From Chamaesiphon sp. (GTDB lineage Bacteria; Cyanobacteriota; Cyanobacteriia; Cyanobacteriales; Chamaesiphonaceae), in contig JAJAZF010000368.1 in NCBI GenBank assembly GCA_026785875.1, forward strand, positions 1 through 9,223: DNA of 9,223 nucleotides, written 5' to 3'. A model generated the notes under the pieces. It saw nothing but the letters and a program-made list of their open reading frames with translations, did not search any database and was not told the DNA's origin. This document shows positions 5,431-9,223 of this stretch, piece by piece; position 1 is the first letter of the stretch, and every line of letters starts with the position of its first letter. The position numbers were made by a program, and so were the translations under genes.

Positions 5431-5479
5431 TATCTACCAAAAGGTAGATAACTTAGATAGCTAATGTATCTAAGTTATC
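5431..5479 (-). terminator. Overlapping hairpins at the dciA stop codon
   Basis: GATAACTTAGATA (5447-5459) and TATCTAAGTTATC (5467-5479) form a perfect 13-bp inverted repeat with a 7-base loop; the right arm includes the dciA stop codon (5470-5472). A second perfect hairpin, TATCTACC-AAAA-GGTAGATA (5431-5450), shares GATA at 5447-5450 with the first, so the two cannot both form fully. On the minus strand the transcript passes through the 13-bp hairpin first. There is only a TTTT afterwards, so termination may be imperfect. Confidence 0.6.
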
Positions 5480-5943
5480 AGTTTAAATTTTCCACCGATA
5501 ATCCCTAGATCGATCGCACAAAATTGGCACATACTCCATCGCAGCAATTCGCCCTGACGAGCGCGACAATTACAGTGGGAACAAATCACGATCGCGCCTG
5601 AGTCAATAGGTATAGAGTGACTATCGGTGGCTGTCGGAGTACTACTGCGACTGCTAAAGCCTACAGAGATAAACCGTAGTTCGTCAATCGGCGCGATTAA
5701 TTGGGTATTTAATTGCTGACATAGTGCTTGCCTCCCAAAAGTAAGCTGATGGGCTAGGCTAGAACTATTAGTGGAGATCGTCAATATCCCTCGGGAGATC
5801 GATCTAGGTTGGCTCCGCTCGGCGATAGCTGGGGATACAATTGCAACCCACGCTTGGATGATTAATCCCCAATCCCGAACCCCTTCCCATCCAGGTTGGG
5901 TTTGAATCTCCACGGCAATCGAGGCAATCGGTGATAGTGACAT
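5470..5943 (-). CDS. dciA: DciA (DUF721) replicative helicase loader with zinc-ribbon-like tail
   Basis: DciA is the ancestral bacterial protein that brings the replicative helicase DnaB to DNA; cyanobacteria lack DnaC/DnaI-type loaders and are expected to rely on it. The DUF721 core spans about residues 10-95: WGLIIQAWVAIVSPAIAERS (25-44), the strand RGILTIST (51-58) and SSLAHQLTFGRQALCQQLN (60-79). A Ser/Thr-rich linker (about 97-115) leads to a C-terminal module with ICSHCNC (120-126) and CQFC (139-142), a CxxC...CxxC arrangement expected to bind zinc. At 157 aa the length fits cyanobacterial members. The start is the ATG at 5941-5943 without an obvious Shine-Dalgarno sequence. It is divergent from the membrane protein gene across 196 bases and stands alone. 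The fold assignment is from motif pattern; the zinc site is inferred. Confidence 0.85.
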   Translation of the reverse strand: MSLSPIASIAVEIQTQPGWEGVRDWGLIIQAWVAIVSPAIAERSQPRSISRGILTISTNSSSLAHQLTFGRQALCQQLNTQLIAPIDELRFISVGFSSRSSTPTATDSHSIPIDSGAIVICSHCNCRARQGELLRWSMCQFCAIDLGIIGGKFKLIT

Positions 5944-6139
5944 AAAGTAGTAATTTTAGTAATATTAAACTAAGGGATTTTAGTCAAATGTCTAACTTCT
6001 GATGAATTGGCTGAGTTTTGGCATATATTAGTCACACAGCAATAACCGATCGAGTTTAGTGCCTAAATACTTCGGGTTTCGACGGTCAGCCAGATCGAAA
6101 ATTATTGTCTCTCAACTGTTAACTGATTTAAAGTGAGTT
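5944..6139. promoter_or_regulatory. Divergent promoter region of dciA and the membrane protein gene
   Basis: This 196-base spacer must hold both promoters. The half next to dciA is very AT-rich (AATTTTAGTAATATTAAAC near 5951-5969), and TTTTAGT occurs twice (5953 and 5977). I could not assign a confident -35/-10 pair for either gene, nor a Shine-Dalgarno sequence at proper spacing before the ATG at 6140. Confidence 0.4.
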
Positions 6140-7252
6140 ATGAACCACAATCCATCTGACGATAGCGCGAAGGTGCCTCCATCCGGTCAAGCTGTAGTCG
6201 TTGGCACAGCCTCTATGACAGAGCATTCTGAGTCGTACCATCTCAATCCTGCCCTCCAACAAGCTCTTGGTTGTCTAGATCTCAAATTGGAAGACGAGCT
6301 GATGAGATTTAGAGCCACAGAAGATCGCGATCGAGCGATTGAGTCAGTACCAGGGAATACAGGATGGGGAGAATCGGTATTTGAAGCCGAGTCGGAGATC
6401 CTCACCGCAATCATCGTCGAACCAGCGATGTCTGGCACCATTGTAGAAGAACAGCCGGAGCGTGGGTTGAATAGTCAAAGATCTGTCACAGACGCGCTCG
6501 AATCGCCAACAGGATTTATCATCATCGATGGACTCTCTACATCAACTAACAGTCATCAGGCACCAGCCAATGTCAATTATGCCCCGATCGCATTGTATCG
6601 GGATGTGTTGCCTGAACATCTAGACTTGAACTTCTCATCTGCTGGAGAAATTGCTCCTTTCCACGATGAATATTTATCATCATCTCAGGAATTATTGCGT
6701 CAGACTCAATCGGGTTATTCCCAGCCAGCCGCGCCTGTTGACAATCACCCGCAGTCAAAATCCCCCACTCCCAAACCCAAAAACTTAACCGCACTCAAAA
6801 TCGGAGCGGTAGCAGCGGCTTGTCTTCTAGCTGGTGGAGCGGTTTATACTTACCTCAATCCTAGCATTTTGGCTCCATTAACTGCCACGATGGTTAGCCC
6901 TACAGCAACTACGGCTAGTTCGCTAGGGCAATTGATTCAGAGTCCCAATCTGGCAGCCAATGAATTTACCGAACTCAATTTGAGTACGCTCAACACGGTT
7001 AAACTGCCAACAACGATGACAACTAATGTCACGATGGCGACAACTCCAACCATGACTGCAATTACGCCAGGGATATCGACTACGCCAGTAGCAATTCCAT
7101 TCAATAGCGCGGCACAAGTCATTTCGCCCACAACAGTAATCACCTCTCAGCCAAAATTGGCAGACAGCTTGATAAAATCGCTGCTCCCGCCTAATTATCA
7201 ATCCTTTGCCAGACAATCTAGTCGAACTACTTTACCTGGGGTAAAACGTTAG
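6140..7252 (+). CDS. Single-pass membrane protein with Thr-rich periplasmic tail, function unknown
   Basis: The order of parts is: an acidic, mostly disordered cytoplasmic N-terminal half (1-215); a basic Pro/Lys stretch PTPKPKNLTALK (209-220); one hydrophobic segment IGAVAAACLLAGGAVYTYL (221-239); and a Ser/Thr/Pro-rich low-complexity tail (about 240-340), which by the positive-inside rule is outside the cytoplasm. Short islands stand out in the N-terminal half: LQQALGCLDLKLEDELMRFR (39-58), GFIIIDGL (125-132) and YLSSSQELLRQ (178-188). I recall cyanobacterial proteins sharing the 'LD..LEDEL.R(Y/F)R' and 'YL.SS..LL' elements before a single membrane helix, none with known function. It is divergent from dciA and 194 bases upstream of vipp1 on the same strand, with a hairpin between, so co-transcription is uncertain. 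Confidence 0.75.
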   Translation: MNHNPSDDSAKVPPSGQAVVVGTASMTEHSESYHLNPALQQALGCLDLKLEDELMRFRATEDRDRAIESVPGNTGWGESVFEAESEILTAIIVEPAMSGTIVEEQPERGLNSQRSVTDALESPTGFIIIDGLSTSTNSHQAPANVNYAPIALYRDVLPEHLDLNFSSAGEIAPFHDEYLSSSQELLRQTQSGYSQPAAPVDNHPQSKSPTPKPKNLTALKIGAVAAACLLAGGAVYTYLNPSILAPLTATMVSPTATTASSLGQLIQSPNLAANEFTELNLSTLNTVKLPTTMTTNVTMATTPTMTAITPGISTTPVAIPFNSAAQVISPTTVITSQPKLADSLIKSLLPPNYQSFARQSSRTTLPGVKR

Positions 7253-7278
7253 GGACATTCATCTCGATACTTACTATT

Positions 7279-7318
7279 GACAGTGCCACTAGGTGCTAAT
7301 TTCTGAATTAGTACTGTC
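7279..7318 (+). promoter_or_regulatory. Two-tier stem-loop between the membrane protein gene and vipp1
   Basis: GACAGT (7279-7284) pairs with ACTGTC (7313-7318), and inside it CTAATT-TCTG-AATTAG (7296-7311) forms a second stem. The inner stem can grow by G-T and T-A pairs at the cost of the outer one. No T run follows, so a Rho-independent terminator is doubtful; the TTGACA at 7277-7282 overlaps the left arm but lacks a -10 box at proper spacing. Transcript end processing or regulation of vipp1 are both possible. Confidence 0.35.
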
Positions 7319-7354
7319 CGATCGTCAGATCCAGAAGTTATCATGAGTAATAGG

Positions 7355-7383
7355 TTAGGTATTTAAATTATTCAAGATACAAT
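7355..7383 (+). promoter_or_regulatory. Weak candidate vipp1 promoter
   Basis: TACAAT at 7378-7383 is a good -10 element. With 17-base spacing the -35 position reads TTAGGT (7355-7360), a poor match, so an activator or other sigma factor may be involved. The predicted leader, about 57 bases, contains the inverted repeat AATAGC (7398-7403) and GCTATT (7413-7418). Confidence 0.35.
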
Positions 7384-7433
7384 AGCACTAGAAGTGAAAT
7401 AGCTACTAAGCTGCTATTGCCTGAAAACTATAA

Positions 7434-7439
7434 AAGGGA
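7434..7439 (+). promoter_or_regulatory. Ribosome binding site deciding the vipp1 start
   Basis: AAGGGA at 7434-7439 precedes the ATG at 7447 by seven bases. The reading frame stays open upstream to a TTG at 7417, which would add ten residues, but the Shine-Dalgarno position and the family N-terminus MGLFDR both favour 7447. Confidence 0.75.
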
Positions 7440-7446
7440 TAGTAAT

Positions 7447-8247
7447 ATGGGATTATTCGATCGGGTGAGCAGACTGCTGCGGGCAAATGTCAATGATATG
7501 GTCAGCAAAGCCGAAGATCCAGAAAAAATTCTGGAACAGGCGGTGATGGACATGCAGGAAGACTTGGTGCAACTTCGCCAAGCTGTAGCAAGTAGCATCG
7601 CCAATCAAAAACGGAGCGAGCAACAGTACAACAAAGCGATGGCTGATGCCAATAGCTGGCAGAGCAAAGCGCAATTAGCATTGCAGAAAGGAGATGAAGA
7701 TCTCGCTCGTGAAGCCCTCGTCCGCAAGAAAAACTATAGCGAGACTGCTGGTAGCCTCAAAGCCCAGCTAGACGGGCAAGCAGGGATGGTAGACACGATG
7801 AAAAAGAGTCTCATCCAACTTGAGGGCAAGATTTCTGAGGCGAAAACCAAGAAAGACATGCTCAAATCTCGTTCCCAAGCTGCAAAAGCGCAGGAACAAC
7901 TTCAAGGTGCAGTCGGACGCATCGGCACTAACAGCGCGATGTCTGCCTTCGACCGGATGGAAGAAAAAGTCCTAATTCAAGAAGCTAAATCTCAAGCAGC
8001 GGCAGAATTGACTGGAACCGATTTGGAGAACAGGTTTGCTGCTCTATCCGCAGGTAGTGAGGTCGATGATGAACTCGCAGCGATGAAACAGCAAATGCTC
8101 GGCGGTAGTCAACCTACAGCAGCCCTACCCCAAGGCACTGTGTCACCAACTGCGGCTCCCGCCACACCCAAAGATACTGTCAAAGCACCGATGAGTGCTC
8201 AGGATGCGGAATTAGAAGCGTTACGCAAACAAATTGACGGTTTGTAG
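7447..8247 (+). CDS. vipp1: Vipp1/IM30, PspA-family membrane-remodelling protein
   Basis: Vipp1 is a peripheral membrane protein of the PspA/ESCRT-III superfamily that oligomerises into rings and rods on plasma and thylakoid membranes and is needed for thylakoid formation and membrane repair. The protein is 266 aa from the ATG at 7447. The amphipathic membrane-binding helix MGLFDRVSRLLRANVNDMV (1-19) is followed by the helical PspA domain with KAEDPEKILEQAVMDMQEDL (21-40), a long coiled coil (about 25-155) and AFDRMEEKVLIQEAKSQA (167-184). A Pro/Ala/Thr linker (221-249) leads to the extra C-terminal helix AQDAELEALRKQIDGL (251-266), which separates Vipp1 from most PspA proteins. The whole family architecture is present. 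No other psp genes are nearby. A strong hairpin follows, so it is probably the last gene of its transcript. Confidence 0.95.
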   Translation: MGLFDRVSRLLRANVNDMVSKAEDPEKILEQAVMDMQEDLVQLRQAVASSIANQKRSEQQYNKAMADANSWQSKAQLALQKGDEDLAREALVRKKNYSETAGSLKAQLDGQAGMVDTMKKSLIQLEGKISEAKTKKDMLKSRSQAAKAQEQLQGAVGRIGTNSAMSAFDRMEEKVLIQEAKSQAAAELTGTDLENRFAALSAGSEVDDELAAMKQQMLGGSQPTAALPQGTVSPTAAPATPKDTVKAPMSAQDAELEALRKQIDGL

Positions 8248-8304
8248 ATTTGGGACACGATCGGGCTATTCGCCAAGATTGGTGTTTTAGCGATCTAGTT
8301 AATG

Positions 8305-8358
8305 AGATCTGGAGGGTTGCTCGATCGAGTCACCCTCCAATCTGCTGTAAAGTAGTTT
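8305..8358. terminator. Strong hairpin terminator between convergent genes
   Basis: TGGAGGGT (8310-8317) pairs with ACCCTCCA (8332-8339). Outside a one-base bulge AGAT (8305-8308) pairs with ATCT (8340-8343), and the apex CTCGATCGAG (8320-8329) is self-complementary. TTTT lies at 8355-8358 on the plus strand. It is the likely terminator of vipp1 and can also form from the opposite strand, for the HAD remnant. Confidence 0.75.
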
Positions 8359-8360
8359 TA

Positions 8361-8657
8361 TTAGCTTTTGTCCTTGTCCGCAAGCAATTCTATCAGTCGT
8401 TCGCGGATGTCGATAAAGTTATCGCACAGAAAGTAAGGTTTTTTCTGTTCTTCTAAATAGTCTGTTAGTGGTGGACGAGCGAAGACGAGTGATGCGGCAA
8501 GTGCGAGATTATAGTCTGTGATTGAATCACCAATTGCGATCGTTCCATCAGCCTGATAGCTTGCCATAATTTCAGCTTTAGCCACCATTTCGGTACCACC
8601 TTCAGATTGAGAATTTACCTGTAAATAAGCACCCCAAGTAGATACTTCGATAGTTAT
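8361..8657 (-). pseudogene. 5'-truncated HAD-superfamily phosphatase, MtnX-like
   Basis: The frame remains open from just after a TGA (8658-8660) to TAA at 8361-8363. It reads TWGAYLQVNSQSEGGTEMVA, then KAEIMASYQADGTIAIGDSITDYNLAL, ARPPLTDYLEE and PYFLCDNFIDIRE. GDSITDYN is HAD motif IV, and the run resembles the C-terminal half of MtnX-type phosphatases, including those of the methionine salvage pathway. Full-length members have about 210-230 aa; here only about 98 codons remain. The N-terminal half with the DxD nucleophile motif and motifs II-III is absent, so it cannot be an active phosphatase. An ATG at 8588 would give a 75-aa peptide, and conservation continues upstream of it, so this is best read as a decayed gene. 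The break coincides with the end of the next coiled-coil gene. No frameshifts are seen in what remains, which suggests recent truncation or some residual use. Confidence 0.7.
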
Positions 8658-9079
8658 TCAGGAGGATTCTGTCTGTCAATCTTCCGCCCGATTTCTTTAA
8701 TATCTTCATGTAAATCTTCCAAACTATCATAAAGCACATTACTCCGCTCTTGGTGCTCTCTATGACGATCTAAATTGTCCAGTCTTGACTCACGAATAGT
8801 CCGACGCAATTCTCTAATTGCCTTGCGTTCGTCCTCTATACTAGTGCTACTAGCAGCAATGGCTTTAGCATTAGATTCTATTAGTTGCCTAGTTGCAGAT
8901 AAAGATTGCTCAAATCTGTCGTGAAATGTTGCCTGTGCTTTGATTTGGACACTAATTTCTTTGATTTGTTGAGAGATATCAGCATTACTAATTAACTGCC
9001 GATCCATATTAATTATTTGCTGTTCCATTAATCGCTCTAATCGATCGAGTCGAGCTGAAGATTCATTAGTTTCAGTCAT
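8654..9079 (-). CDS. Coiled-coil protein of unknown function
   Basis: This 141-aa, highly charged protein has almost no aromatic residues and is predicted to be nearly all helix. Heptad-like spacing is visible in ARLDRLERLMEQQIINMDRQ (9-28), ISQQIKEISVQIKAQA (35-50), RQLIESNAKAIA (64-75), ERKAIRELRRTIRESRLDNL (84-103) and VLYDSLEDLHEDIKEIGRKI (115-134), with a break near 76-80 (SSTSI). There is no signal peptide or membrane helix. The start ATG (9077-9079) lacks a clear Shine-Dalgarno sequence. It lies 21 bases after the gene entering from the right, so the two probably form an operon. Its TAA overlaps the open frame of the HAD remnant at the truncation point. Similar short coiled-coil proteins are common in cyanobacteria beside unrelated genes; no function can be assigned. 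Confidence 0.75.
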   Translation of the reverse strand: MTETNESSARLDRLERLMEQQIINMDRQLISNADISQQIKEISVQIKAQATFHDRFEQSLSATRQLIESNAKAIAASSTSIEDERKAIRELRRTIRESRLDNLDRHREHQERSNVLYDSLEDLHEDIKEIGRKIDRQNPPE

Positions 9080-9100
9080 AGTGGTTAAAGATTAAAATTT

Positions 9101-9223
9101 TTATTTGATGACTTTATCTCGCCACCCTCTTTTTTCAATACTGCGGATATTTTCCTCGTTTCTGAGAGTATCCAGGTAGACGAGTAAATGTTTCAATTCT
9201 CGATCGGATTCATCACCTTCAAA
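9101..9223 (-). CDS. C-terminal 40 residues of a gene entering from the right edge
   Basis: On the minus strand from the window edge the frame reads FEGDESDRELKHLLVYLDTL, then RNEENIRSIEKRGWRDKVIK, and stops at TAA (9101-9103). Composition and the ordered helix ELKHLLVYLDTL support real coding. The 5' part is outside the window. I cannot name the family from this tail. The stop lies 21 bases before the coiled-coil gene's start codon, consistent with an operon. Confidence 0.65.
   Translation of the reverse strand, partial: FEGDESDRELKHLLVYLDTLRNEENIRSIEKRGWRDKVIK

Noticed and set aside
7417..7446. Upstream TTG extension of vipp1
   Set aside because: The ATG at 7447 has a well-placed AAGGGA and gives the standard family N-terminus MGLFDR; the ten added residues resemble no family sequence.
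8250..8456. 68-codon plus-strand frame after vipp1
   Set aside because: It runs through the terminator hairpin and antisense to the HAD remnant, with no sign of coding constraint.

Overview
The window looks like chromosomal DNA from a cyanobacterium. The evidence is the gene set (Vipp1/IM30 with the C-terminal helix typical of oxygenic phototrophs, cyanobacterial-type DciA, several small proteins that resemble cyanobacteria-only families) and base composition: CGATCG, the core of the cyanobacterial HIP1 repeat, occurs about thirty times by eye where two or three are expected by chance, including full GCGATCGC at 1175 and 5187. A filamentous or Chamaesiphon-like genome is plausible, but the species cannot be fixed from sequence reading alone.

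Layout. 1-195: an uncertain gene start running off the left edge, an AT-rich palindrome and a short dispersed repeat. 196-636 (-): unknown 146-aa protein, divergent from 808-1830 (+), class I fructose-bisphosphate aldolase. 1831-2168: a repeat-rich, strongly structured spacer. 2169-3152 (-): a compact beta-fructosidase-like glycoside hydrolase, convergent with the aldolase. 3153-3938: long spacer holding the likely rpsN promoter. 3939-4241 (+): ribosomal protein S14. 4318-4650 (-): 110-aa conserved-looking protein. 4827-5105 (-): 92-aa four-cysteine protein. 5470-5943 (-): DciA (DUF721) with a C-terminal zinc-ribbon-like motif. 6140-7252 (+): single-pass membrane protein with Thr-rich tail. 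7447-8247 (+): Vipp1/PspA. 8361-8657 (-): truncated MtnX-like HAD phosphatase. 8654-9079 (-): coiled-coil protein. 9101-9223 (-): C-terminus of a gene entering from the right edge.

Most genes are monocistronic and separated by spacers with hairpins; the only likely operon is the coiled-coil gene with the partial gene upstream of it. The genes do not form one pathway: they cover central carbon metabolism (aldolase), sugar hydrolysis, translation (S14), replication initiation (DciA) and thylakoid/plasma membrane maintenance (Vipp1).

I found no CRISPR array, intact transposase, rRNA or credible tRNA, and no clear undescribed multi-gene system. The best leads are the truncated HAD gene abutting the coiled-coil gene, the mosaic of structured repeats after the aldolase gene, the overlapping hairpins at the dciA stop codon, and small cyanobacterial proteins without known function.
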